From positions 1 to 13,400 of the forward strand of contig JAFPQL010000048.1 in NCBI GenBank assembly GCA_017414145.1: a DNA stretch of 13,400 nt. The letters are read 5' to 3'. The stretch comes from Oscillospiraceae bacterium. Lineage in GTDB: Bacteria; Bacillota_A; Clostridia; Oscillospirales; Ruminococcaceae. The position numbers and the translations under genes were made by a program. The notes under the pieces were generated by a model, which was not told where the DNA came from, made no database searches, and saw only the letters and a list, made by a program, of their open reading frames with translations. Numbering within the stretch: the first letter of the stretch is position 1; the number at the start of each line of letters is the position of its first letter. Of the stretch, positions 1 to 6,540 are shown in pieces.

Positions 1-120
1 GATGAACAGCCAGCCGCACGGGAATTTCAGCGTACCCGCCGGCAGAAAGATCAGCAGACCGATGACAAGCAGTCCGGCCGCGAATTTTGTCAGCGCCTTC
101 CGCGCCAGCGTCTTGTTCAC
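1..120 (-). CDS. Isoprenylcysteine carboxyl methyltransferase (ICMT)-like membrane protein, 5' part only
   Basis: Only the first 40 codons are inside the window; the gene continues past the left edge. It starts at a GTG (118-120), preceded by a good ribosome binding site (GGGAGG, about 8 nt upstream) in the 15-bp gap after def. The visible protein begins MNKTLARKALTKF, has a hydrophobic stretch at about residues 14-26, then LPAGTLKFPCGWLF. A first membrane helix followed by LPAGT and an aromatic/GW segment is the usual N terminus of bacterial ICMT-family (phospholipid/isoprenylcysteine methyltransferase-like) proteins. These are multi-span membrane proteins thought to use S-adenosylmethionine; in bacteria their substrate is generally unknown. 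The catalytic C-terminal part is not visible, so the family call rests on the N terminus alone. It is very likely the last visible gene of the yicC-def operon. It could instead be another small membrane protein. Confidence 0.6.
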   Translation of the reverse strand, partial: MNKTLARKALTKFAAGLLVIGLLIFLPAGTLKFPCGWLFI

Positions 121-135
121 GGCAGTCACCTCCCG

Positions 136-603
136 TTATTCGGACTCCGGTACATAATACTCCTCGACCAGCTCGGTGAACAGATGACCGTCCAGATGGT
201 CGCTCTCATGGCAGGCGCAGCGTGCGCCGAGGTCGCGGAGCTTCAGCTCATACTGCTCGCCCTTTCGGTTGAACGCCCGCAGCGTGACCGCCTTCGGGCG
301 CGTGACATAGCCCCAGCGGTTCGGGACAGAGAGGCAGCCCTCCAGATCGCGCACCTTACCGCTCTGCTTGACAATTTCCGGATTGACGGCTTCGATCAGC
401 TCGCCGCCCTCCTCCAGAATCATGATGAACACCCGCCGCAGAATGCCGACCTGCGGGGCTGCAAGCCCGACGCCGCCGGTCTTGCGCAGTGTTTCCTCCA
501 TGTCGTCAATGAGCTGCGAGAGCTTTTCGTCAAACTTTTCGACCGGCCGGCAGTGCTTTGTCAGAACCGGATCGCCTTCTTTTACAATATTGCGGATTGC
601 CAT
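136..603 (-). CDS. def: Peptide deformylase
   Basis: A 155-residue cytoplasmic metalloenzyme that removes the formyl group from the N-terminal formylmethionine of new proteins. All three family motifs are present: GVGLAAPQ (residues 44-51), EGCLS (88-92, with metal ligand Cys90) and HESDH (132-136, with metal ligands His132 and His136 and catalytic Glu133). The length is normal for a type 1 deformylase of Firmicutes. The ATG at 601-603 is chosen because it gives the typical start MAIRNIVKEGDPVL and has an AAGGAG ribosome binding site. The frame stays open upstream to 939, but that part lies inside the preceding gene and has no deformylase similarity. The gene follows the DUF4846 gene after 19 bp and precedes the ICMT-like gene by 15 bp, so it is read in the yicC operon. 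The usual downstream partner fmt (methionyl-tRNA formyltransferase) is not next to it. Confidence 0.97.
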   Translation of the reverse strand: MAIRNIVKEGDPVLTKHCRPVEKFDEKLSQLIDDMEETLRKTGGVGLAAPQVGILRRVFIMILEEGGELIEAVNPEIVKQSGKVRDLEGCLSVPNRWGYVTRPKAVTLRAFNRKGEQYELKLRDLGARCACHESDHLDGHLFTELVEEYYVPESE

Positions 604-622
604 GCTGAATCTCCTTATCGGT

Positions 623-1558
623 TTATTCCTCTGCGGCATTCGGGAAGCCGTCGCCCCGGCGCCGCAGCGTATTTTCATAAAATGTGAACGCGTCCACCTG
701 AACCGGCAGCGCGTGAAGCTGCTCCTGCGTGATCCATGGATTCTGCACCGAATCGCCCGCATAGAGCAGATGTGCGTTCCGGGCCGGATCCAGCCCCTGC
801 GCAAGCAGAAAGGCACGCGAGCCCGTTTCGCTGACGGCCTCATCCGCCAGCAGCACGACATGACCCGGACTTCCGCCGCGGCAGATGATATCGCCTGCAC
901 GCGCCTCCTCCGGCGTAATCGGGTGCGACTCCGCTTCAAGCGACAGCGTACCCGCGTAATGCTGCACGGTCATCAGCCAGTCGCGGTAGGTCTGTTCGGT
1001 ATCGCTCCTGCCCTTTAATTTCAGCCACATCGAGAAATTCCCGAATGCCAGCACGCGCTTTCCGCTGCGGAATGTCTCATAGTCACAGCACATTCCGTTG
1101 GTCAGATGAAACGAGAGCTCCGCAGTCTGACCCGCTGCGCGGTAATAATCGCTCCAGAAACGGATGACCGTATCGGCGCACTGCTGATATCCCTCGGTGC
1201 CGAGCGTCAGGTCGTAGACCGCGGCGGCGTTCGCGCCGGAAATCTGTTTCCCGTCGAACATACAGATGCCGCTCCCGTCCGGATACAGCGTCTGCTGCCG
1301 CATAAACGCCAGAAAGCTGTCTGCGGCCGCCGGTACGCGGGTATAGCCCTCCGGCGGCAGAATGCGTGTCTCCTGCGTCATGCCGGCCGGATTGATATAC
1401 GGATTTGCCGGTGCGGCTGCGATGTCCGGCTTCAGATCGGCGGCGCGCCAGTGCCTTGCCGCACGCAGACAGAGCAGCGCATAGCAGACAAGCAGCAGGC
1501 AGATCAGCAAAGTCAGCCGGATGATGAGCTGTTTTTTCGTCAGTTTCCAGACAGTCAT
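623..1558 (-). CDS. Membrane-anchored DUF4846 domain protein
   Basis: A 311-residue protein of unknown function. Residues 10-31 form a single hydrophobic membrane anchor preceded by lysines, so the rest probably lies outside the cytoplasm. The soluble part reads like the DUF4846 family: NPAGMTQETRILPPEGYTR (57-75), AAVYDL..G...QCADTVIR (112-133, with Cys127), a FHLTNG segment (150-155), YAGTLSLE (201-208), and GDIICRGGSPGHVVLL (222-237, with His233), then LAQG (252-255). The GDI...GSPGHVVL pattern recalls the histidine region of NlpC/P60- and CHAP-like papain-fold enzymes, so a wall-related cysteine hydrolase role is possible; that is inference, not established for the family. The ATG start has a GAGGAAA ribosome binding site. 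It sits 12 bp after the small DUF6440-like gene and 19 bp before def, an unusual insertion in this operon. Confidence 0.85.
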   Translation of the reverse strand: MTVWKLTKKQLIIRLTLLICLLLVCYALLCLRAARHWRAADLKPDIAAAPANPYINPAGMTQETRILPPEGYTRVPAAADSFLAFMRQQTLYPDGSGICMFDGKQISGANAAAVYDLTLGTEGYQQCADTVIRFWSDYYRAAGQTAELSFHLTNGMCCDYETFRSGKRVLAFGNFSMWLKLKGRSDTEQTYRDWLMTVQHYAGTLSLEAESHPITPEEARAGDIICRGGSPGHVVLLADEAVSETGSRAFLLAQGLDPARNAHLLYAGDSVQNPWITQEQLHALPVQVDAFTFYENTLRRRGDGFPNAAEE

Positions 1559-1570
1559 ACCGCGGTTTCC

Positions 1571-1777
1571 TCATCCCTGATCCGGAAAGAGCATCTGCGG
1601 CGGGGTCACGACCGGGGAACCGTCCGGATTCCGCATCACGGTCAGGCCGCCGGAATACCCTTCCCGGCAGTAAAGATAATTGACGCCGGTCATCATGTCC
1701 ACCAGGATCTTGAACTGGTGGCCGTCCAGCTTCTGTGTATAGATCACCGCAAAGCGCGTCTGCTTCTTCTTGAACAT
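1571..1777 (-). CDS. Small DUF6440-like conserved protein
   Basis: A 68-residue protein without signal peptide or membrane segment. It contains the run DMMTGVNYLYCREGYSGGLT (residues 27-46), followed by MRNPDGSPVV. The pattern D..TGVNYL...EGY.GGLT...DG.P is what I recall for the small DUF6440 proteins common in Firmicutes, whose function is unknown. A basic N terminus (MFKKKQTR) precedes a short predicted beta-strand pair. The ATG start has a GAGGAAA ribosome binding site in the 18-bp gap after priA. With 12 bp to the next gene, it is part of the same transcript. Being so short, it could be a small beta-sheet protein that acts with the membrane-anchored neighbour just downstream; this is only suggested by their adjacency. 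Confidence 0.8.
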   Translation of the reverse strand: MFKKKQTRFAVIYTQKLDGHQFKILVDMMTGVNYLYCREGYSGGLTVMRNPDGSPVVTPPQMLFPDQG

Positions 1778-1795
1778 CCGATTTTCCTCACTTTG

Positions 1796-4300
1796 TCACA
1801 CGCCGCAGTCGCCGTTCATATCAGCAAACACGGAGATGCCGCGAAATGCCGGATCGGCAAGCGCCGCGGACAGCAGTCTGCGGATCAGACCGCGCATTTC
1901 GGCAGTGTCCTTGCATTTCAGCAGCAGGCGGCGGCGGTATTTTCCGTTCAGGCGCCCGTAGCCGGCCTCAACCGGCCCCAGCACGCGCAGCGGCAGCCGC
2001 AGCGATTCCGCGTGCAGCATCTGCCCCATGATTTCCACAAACCGCTCCGCCGCGGTCCGCACCTTGTCCTCCCACACGCCGGAAAATCCGATCACGCAGA
2101 GGTCGCAGACCGGCGGGAACATCAGCGCACGGCGCATTGCCATTTCTTCCTCGTAAAAGCGGTCATAATCCTGCGCTGCCGCAAGCTGCAGCACATAATG
2201 CTCCGGCATCGAGGTCTGCAAGATCGCTCTGCCGGGATGGGCGCCTCTGCCGCCGCGTCCCACGACCTGTGTCACGAGCGAAAAGGTGCGCTCATAGCTG
2301 CGGAAATCGCCCGCAAACAGCGCCTTGTCGATCGAGACAACGCCGACCAGCGTGACATTCGGGAAATCCAGCCCCTTGCCGATCATCTGCGTGCCGCAGA
2401 GAATGTCATATTCTCCGTTTGCAAAGGCACGGAAACCGGTTTCATACGCCGTGCGGGTCATGGTCGTATCGGCATCCATCCGCAGGATGCGCGCATCGGG
2501 CAGCAGCTCCGCCAGCGATTCTTCGAGCTTCTGCGTCCCGAAGCCCATCTGCCGCAGACGGTCGTTGCCGCATTTCGGACATTTCGTCACGGGCGGCTGC
2601 ACATGACCGCAGTAATGGCAGAGCAGCGAACCGTTCGCCTTGTGATAGGTCATCGGCACGGAACAGTTCGGGCAGTAGACCGGCTCGTAGCAGCTTGTGC
2701 ATTGCAGCAGCGTGTGATAGCCGCGGCGGTTCAGCAGCAGAATGCTCTGCTCCCCGCGGCTGAGATTTTCGCGCAGCGCATCGTACAGCGCCAGCGAATA
2801 CGCGCTTGTGTTGCCGTTTGCGCGTTCCTCGTTCATATCGACAATCTGCACCTGCGGCAGCGGCGCCTGATTGTAGCGCTCGGTCATTTTCAGCAGGCGG
2901 TACACCCCGCGCTCCGCCAGATAGCGGCTCTCAAGCGAGGGCGTCGCAGAGGCCAGCACCAGTGCGGCACTGTGATATTTGCAGCGGGCGCGTGCGACCT
3001 CCGCCGCGTGGTACCGCGGAGACTGCTCCGATTTATAGGTGCGCTCGCCCTCCTCGTCGAGAATCAGCAGACCGAGCCGCGGGAGCGGCGCAAACACCGC
3101 GCTCCTTGTCCCGACGACCAGCGAAATCTCACCGCGCCGGATCAGCTTGTCGGTGTCATACCGCTGGGACAGCGACAGCCCGCTGTGAATCAGCGCCACA
3201 CGGCTGCCGAAGCGGGACTGAAAATACTGCACAACCTGCGGGGTCAGCGAAATCTCCGGAATCAGCAGCAGCGCCTGTCTGCCGCGGGAAAGCGTCAGCG
3301 CAATCAGCTTTTCAAAGACAGCGGTCTTGCCGCTGCCGGTCACGCCGTGCAGCAGAAATGCCGCCGCGTGCTCCGCCAGAATCTGCTCGGCAACTGCGTC
3401 GTAGGCAGCCTGCTGCTGCGGGGAAAGCACCGTATCGTCCGGTGAAACCGTCGCCGCGGCATCCCGCGGAACGCGCAGCAGTTCACTTTCCGCGATTTCC
3501 GCGATGCCCGCCTTGACGAGATTTTTGATGACAACATCCGTCACGCCGGCATAGTAAGCTGCCTCTTTTGCCGTAAGCTGATGATATTCCCGCAGCACGG
3601 CAATGACGGCGAGCTGCTTTTCCGTCGCGTGAAAGGCGGTCTCATCCGCGAGAAAGGCCGCCGACAGGCGCACCGTGCGGTTCACCTTGTCCGCGATGAG
3701 CTGCTTGCCCTCGGAGAGCGCAAGCAGACAGCCCTTTTCCTCCAGTGCGGCGAGCAGCTTCTTCTTTTCGCCGCGGCGGTCGTCGGTGAGGATTGCCTCC
3801 TGCTCCTGTCTGGCCTTCGCCTGCCGGAGCATCGTCAGCAGATTCTTCTCCGCCTCCGTCAGCTGCACCCCGACCGGCGGGTCGAGCGGCAGCCACCGTT
3901 CTTCCAGCCGGATCTGCAGTCCGCCCGGCAGAACGGCGCGCACGGCGTCATACCATGTGCAGAAGGTGTGCTCATGCAGCCATTCGACCAGCATAAGCAG
4001 CTCGTCTGTCAGAACCGGCTCGGCATCGAGCAGCGCCGCGGCCGGCTTCAGCACAAAGCTCTGCTCCGCGTCCTGCTCCTGCGGAACGGGCGTCTGTTCG
4101 ATTTTCAGCACCATGCCGATGCGCCGGCGGTTGCCCTTTCCGAACGGCACGGCAACGCGCATTCCGGGGCGGACAAGCCCGCGCAGACCGGCTCTCGCAG
4201 AATAGCTGTAAAGCCGGTCAAAGCCCGGTGCGGCAGCATCAACGGCAACCAGCAGCACCGGCTCGCAGTCCGGCACAGATGCGGCAGCCAGCCCGGACAT
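1796..4300 (-). CDS. priA: Primosomal protein N', replication restart helicase PriA
   Basis: An 834-residue 3'-to-5' DNA helicase that recognises abandoned replication forks and reloads the replicative helicase. Visible order: N-terminal 3'-end binding domain (about 13-125, including the RVAVPFGKGNRRRIGMV stretch), a winged-helix-like part, Walker A GVTGSGKT (319-326), Walker B region LLILDEEGERTYKSE (411-425), SATPS (451-455), four CxxC pairs binding two zinc ions (Cys 534/537, 543/546, 561/564, 574/577), GFGTQKLEE (586-594), GTQMIGKGLDFPNV (636-649), and motif VI QVVGRGGR (678-685). The length is normal for the family. The histidine usual in DEEH/DEAH is glycine (418) here. The ATG overlaps the rpoZ stop (TGATG), so translation is probably coupled; no strong separate ribosome binding site is seen. 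In Bacillus coaBC lies between rpoZ and priA; it is absent here. Confidence 0.97.
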   Translation of the reverse strand: MSGLAAASVPDCEPVLLVAVDAAAPGFDRLYSYSARAGLRGLVRPGMRVAVPFGKGNRRRIGMVLKIEQTPVPQEQDAEQSFVLKPAAALLDAEPVLTDELLMLVEWLHEHTFCTWYDAVRAVLPGGLQIRLEERWLPLDPPVGVQLTEAEKNLLTMLRQAKARQEQEAILTDDRRGEKKKLLAALEEKGCLLALSEGKQLIADKVNRTVRLSAAFLADETAFHATEKQLAVIAVLREYHQLTAKEAAYYAGVTDVVIKNLVKAGIAEIAESELLRVPRDAAATVSPDDTVLSPQQQAAYDAVAEQILAEHAAAFLLHGVTGSGKTAVFEKLIALTLSRGRQALLLIPEISLTPQVVQYFQSRFGSRVALIHSGLSLSQRYDTDKLIRRGEISLVVGTRSAVFAPLPRLGLLILDEEGERTYKSEQSPRYHAAEVARARCKYHSAALVLASATPSLESRYLAERGVYRLLKMTERYNQAPLPQVQIVDMNEERANGNTSAYSLALYDALRENLSRGEQSILLLNRRGYHTLLQCTSCYEPVYCPNCSVPMTYHKANGSLLCHYCGHVQPPVTKCPKCGNDRLRQMGFGTQKLEESLAELLPDARILRMDADTTMTRTAYETGFRAFANGEYDILCGTQMIGKGLDFPNVTLVGVVSIDKALFAGDFRSYERTFSLVTQVVGRGGRGAHPGRAILQTSMPEHYVLQLAAAQDYDRFYEEEMAMRRALMFPPVCDLCVIGFSGVWEDKVRTAAERFVEIMGQMLHAESLRLPLRVLGPVEAGYGRLNGKYRRRLLLKCKDTAEMRGLIRRLLSAALADPAFRGISVFADMNGDCGV

Positions 4301-4593
4301 CAGACTTCGTTTTCGGTTTCGGGATCGACCAGACGGTACTTGCCCGCCGCGAACTCATCGACAGCGGTCTTGACCGGATTCTCCTCCAGCACAACCAGCT
4401 TCAGGGTCTTCTCGTCGAGACGGACCTTCTGCTCACCGTTTGCCTTTGCCTTGCGCTCGGCAGCCGCCTTTGCGGCCTCCTTCTCGCGGACATGGGCATC
4501 AGCAATTTCTCTTGCACGCTTGGCGACACCGATGACGAGCGAGTAATAGCTCTCATTTTTCGATATGATCTGATACATGGAAGGTCTTAACAT
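4300..4593 (-). CDS. rpoZ: DNA-directed RNA polymerase omega subunit
   Basis: A 97-residue omega subunit, which helps fold and hold the beta' subunit of RNA polymerase. The N-terminal part [31 protein letters not shown] carries the family's SLVI.VAKRAR core (residues 18-28). The C-terminal ENPVKTAVDEFAAGKYRL (71-88) matches the second conserved helix region. Between them, residues 33-58 are rich in Ala, Lys and Glu and look like a long charged insert. The ATG at 4591-4593 is preferred because MLRPSMYQ is the usual start in relatives. A TTG two codons upstream (4597-4599) has a better-spaced GGAG site and cannot be excluded; it would add two residues. The start overlaps the end of gmk by 41 bp, and the stop overlaps the priA start, so the three are tightly coupled. 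Confidence 0.93.
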   Translation of the reverse strand: MLRPSMYQIISKNESYYSLVIGVAKRAREIADAHVREKEAAKAAAERKAKANGEQKVRLDEKTLKLVVLEENPVKTAVDEFAAGKYRLVDPETENEV

Positions 4594-5194
4594 CTTCAAT
4601 CATCTCTCCAATCTTGTCATTAGAATAAAAGGGTCTCATATTTGCGGCACGGATGATGCTGTCAAAATCCCGGACGGCATCCTCCAGTGCGTCATTGAGC
4701 AGAATGTAATCATATTGCGCTGCGAACGGCAGCTCCTCGCCCGCCCGCATAATGCGCTTTGCAATGACCTCGTCGGTCTCGGTGCCGCGCTTTTTCAGAC
4801 GGCGGTGCAGCTCTGCAACGGTCGGCGGCAGTGTGAATACCAGCACTGCGCCGGGACAGCGCGCGCGGATTTGCAGCGCACCCTGCACCTCAATTTCCAG
4901 AATGACATGCTTACCGGCGGCGCGCAGGGCATCGACCTCATCGCGCAGCGTGCCGTAATAATGCCCGCAATACTGCGCATATTCCAGCATCTTTCCGTCC
5001 GCGATGCGCTGTTCAAAATCCGCATCCGTCAGGAAGTGATAGTGGACATCGTTGACCTCGCCCTCCCGCGGCGCTCTGGTGGTCGCGGAAACGGAAACCG
5101 CGCAGTCACCGCGCTTGAGCATCTCAGCGACCAGCGTTCCCTTGCCGCAGCCGGACGGCCCGGACAGCACAATCAGCAATCCCTCACGCTTCAT
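4553..5194 (-). CDS. gmk: Guanylate kinase
   Basis: A 213-residue cytoplasmic enzyme that phosphorylates GMP (and dGMP) to GDP with ATP, feeding GTP and (p)ppGpp pools. The P-loop GPSGCGKGT is at residues 12-20. The GMP-binding region [12 protein letters not shown].....YHF spans 36-54, followed by [12 protein letters not shown] (71-82) and the [11 protein letters not shown] strand-helix (99-109). A lid region RRLKKRGTE...IAKRI (131-148) completes the family pattern. The size is normal (about 200-215). The ATG at 5194 has a strong GGAGGA ribosome binding site located inside the end of remA, which overlaps by 11 bp. Its 3' end overlaps rpoZ, keeping the classical remA-gmk-rpoZ order of Firmicutes. 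Confidence 0.97.
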   Translation of the reverse strand: MKREGLLIVLSGPSGCGKGTLVAEMLKRGDCAVSVSATTRAPREGEVNDVHYHFLTDADFEQRIADGKMLEYAQYCGHYYGTLRDEVDALRAAGKHVILEIEVQGALQIRARCPGAVLVFTLPPTVAELHRRLKKRGTETDEVIAKRIMRAGEELPFAAQYDYILLNDALEDAVRDFDSIIRAANMRPFYSNDKIGEMIEDVKTFHVSDHIEK

Positions 5195-5459
5195 CTTCCT
5201 GTTCCTCCTCTGCCGCAGGCGCCGCCGAACCGGCGAGCCGCGCCGCGATCGTTTCCGGCTGAATCGCCGACAGAATCACATGGTCGCTGTCCATGACAAT
5301 GACCGCACGGGTTCTTCTGCCGTAGGTCGCGTCGATCAGTCTGCCGCGGTCGCGGGCATCCTGCACGATGCGCTTGATCGGAGCGGAGTCGGGGCTGACG
5401 ATGGTCACAAGCCGCGCCGATGAAATCATATTGCCAAAGCCGATGTTAATCAGCCGCAT
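5184..5459 (-). CDS. remA: Extracellular matrix regulatory protein RemA family (DUF370)
   Basis: A 91-residue DNA-binding regulator. In Bacillus subtilis, RemA forms ring-like oligomers and activates matrix and osmoprotection genes; the target genes here are unknown. The sequence matches the family nearly end to end: [10 protein letters not shown] (4-13), [11 protein letters not shown] (20-30), [18 protein letters not shown] (35-54), [16 protein letters not shown] (56-71). After residue 72 there is an Ala/Glu-rich acidic tail (about 19 residues) that is not part of the conserved fold and whose codons overlap the start of gmk. The ATG start is preceded by an AAGGGGGA ribosome binding site. It lies 19 bp downstream of yicC, the normal order in this cluster. 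A role for RemA in surface or biofilm genes would fit a bacterium that attaches to plant fibre, but that is inference. Confidence 0.93.
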   Translation of the reverse strand: MRLINIGFGNMISSARLVTIVSPDSAPIKRIVQDARDRGRLIDATYGRRTRAVIVMDSDHVILSAIQPETIAARLAGSAAPAAEEEQEDEA

Positions 5460-5478
5460 TCATAGTCCCCCTTCCGTC

Positions 5479-6375
5479 TCACTCGATGTTCTGAATCTGC
5501 TCACGCAGCTTTTCGATTTCCGATTTCATATCGACGACGAGCTTCGTAATGCGAAGATCCTGCGCCTTTGAGCCGATTGTATTGACCTCGCGGTTCATCT
5601 CCTGCACGAGGAAATCGAGCTTTCTGCCGACGGGTTCATCGGCGGCGAGCAATGTACGGAACTGTGCGATATGGCTGTGCAGACGGACGGTCTCCTCGTC
5701 AATCGCGGTTTTTTCGGAGAAAATTGCAGCTTCGGTAAGGATGCGCTGCTCGTCGATGTTCGTATCACCGAGAATTTCGGTCAGACGGGCAAACAGGCGT
5801 TCGCGGTAGCTCTCCGCGACAGAGGGCTCAATCGCCTCGATCTCACCGAGCATCTGCTCCAGACCCGCGAGCTTTTGCAGCAGGTCGGCAGAGAGTCGTT
5901 CGCCCTCCGCGGCACGCATTGAGAGGAAGGATTCCAGCGCTTCGCCGGCGGCCTCCGAGACGACCGCCCAGACCTCCTGTTCGTCGTCCTGCTCCTTTGT
6001 GACGGTGAAAATCTCCGGCAGCCGCAGCAGAGAGGAGAGCTTCAGGTCGTCCTCCAGCCAGGGCTGTTCGTCGCAGCCGAGTTCCTCATTGATGCAGCGC
6101 AGCGCACGGACATAGCCCTCCGCAACAGAACGGTTCACCGCAATCTGTGCATCCTTGCCGTCCGGGCGCGTGATGCTGACCGAGACTTCCACCTTTCCGC
6201 GCGCAATGCGTCCGTTCAGGAAGCCCTTGAGCTTCTCCTCCAGATAGAGACAGGTTCGCGGCAGTCTGGCTGAAAATTCATAATACCTGTGATTGACTGC
6301 GCGAATCTCAACCAGAACATCCCTGCCGTTCGCAAGGCGCTGGGCTCTTCCGTAGCCCGTCATACTCTTTGGCAT
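5479..6375 (-). CDS. yicC: YicC family endoribonuclease
   Basis: A 298-residue protein of the YicC/YloC family, described as endoribonucleases; the Escherichia coli member was reported to act on the small RNA RyhB. The N-terminal domain shows MTGYGRAQ (5-12) and VEIRAVNHRYYEFSARLPR (22-40). The C-terminal DUF1732 domain shows RLHSHIAQF, a QEMNREVNTIGSKAQD segment and a final charged helix ending EKLREQIQNIE. The length is normal for the family. The ATG at 6373-6375 (MPKSMTGYGR) has a strong GGAGGA ribosome binding site 6-7 nt upstream. It is the first gene after the promoter at 6434-6462 and so heads the operon. In Bacillus the equivalent gene (yloC) also precedes remA. Confidence 0.94.
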   Translation of the reverse strand: MPKSMTGYGRAQRLANGRDVLVEIRAVNHRYYEFSARLPRTCLYLEEKLKGFLNGRIARGKVEVSVSITRPDGKDAQIAVNRSVAEGYVRALRCINEELGCDEQPWLEDDLKLSSLLRLPEIFTVTKEQDDEQEVWAVVSEAAGEALESFLSMRAAEGERLSADLLQKLAGLEQMLGEIEAIEPSVAESYRERLFARLTEILGDTNIDEQRILTEAAIFSEKTAIDEETVRLHSHIAQFRTLLAADEPVGRKLDFLVQEMNREVNTIGSKAQDLRITKLVVDMKSEIEKLREQIQNIE

Positions 6376-6433
6376 ATCGTTTCCTCCGCTTTCTTCTTTT
6401 TCGGACGCCTATCCGCAGATAGTTCATCACTTT

Positions 6434-6462
6434 AGTATACCACATTTCCGGCGGAAAATCAA
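6434..6462 (-). promoter_or_regulatory. Sigma-A promoter of the yicC-def operon
   Basis: On the minus strand there is a -35 box TTGATT (6457-6462), a 17-nt spacer and a -10 box TATACT (6434-6439). The -10 box is also preceded by TGG, an extended -10 motif. Each box matches the consensus at five of six positions or close to it. Transcription should start near 6427, giving a leader of about 50 nt before yicC. No other promoter was seen further down in the operon. Confidence 0.8.
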
Positions 6463-6482
6463 GCGAAAAGCGCCCGAAATAT

Positions 6483-6520
6483 AAAAAAAGAGAGCGTACC
6501 CGCATGGGGTACGCCCTCTC
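6483..6520 (-). terminator. Intrinsic terminator after the GH48 gene
   Basis: Read on the minus strand, GAGAGGGCGTACCC (6507-6520) pairs with GGGTACGCTCTC (6490-6501) around a 5-nt loop, with a two-base GG bulge, and is followed by a run of seven T (6483-6489). The stem starts 20 bp after the GH48 stop codon. On the plus strand no T run follows, so it works in one direction only. It separates the GH48 gene from the yicC operon promoter immediately downstream. Confidence 0.85.
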
Positions 6521-6540
6521 CAAGTATTTCACTCAGGAAA

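Noticed and set aside
604..939. Possible longer deformylase starting at 939
   Set aside because: The extra 112 residues are arginine-rich, lie within the DUF4846 gene and have no family similarity; the ATG at 603 has a good ribosome binding site and the canonical N terminus.
1106..3445. A 779-codon open frame on the plus strand, antisense to the DUF4846, DUF6440-like and priA genes
   Set aside because: It spans three real genes on the other strand, its translation is rich in His, Arg and Gln without any known motif, and it looks like a GC-bias artefact.
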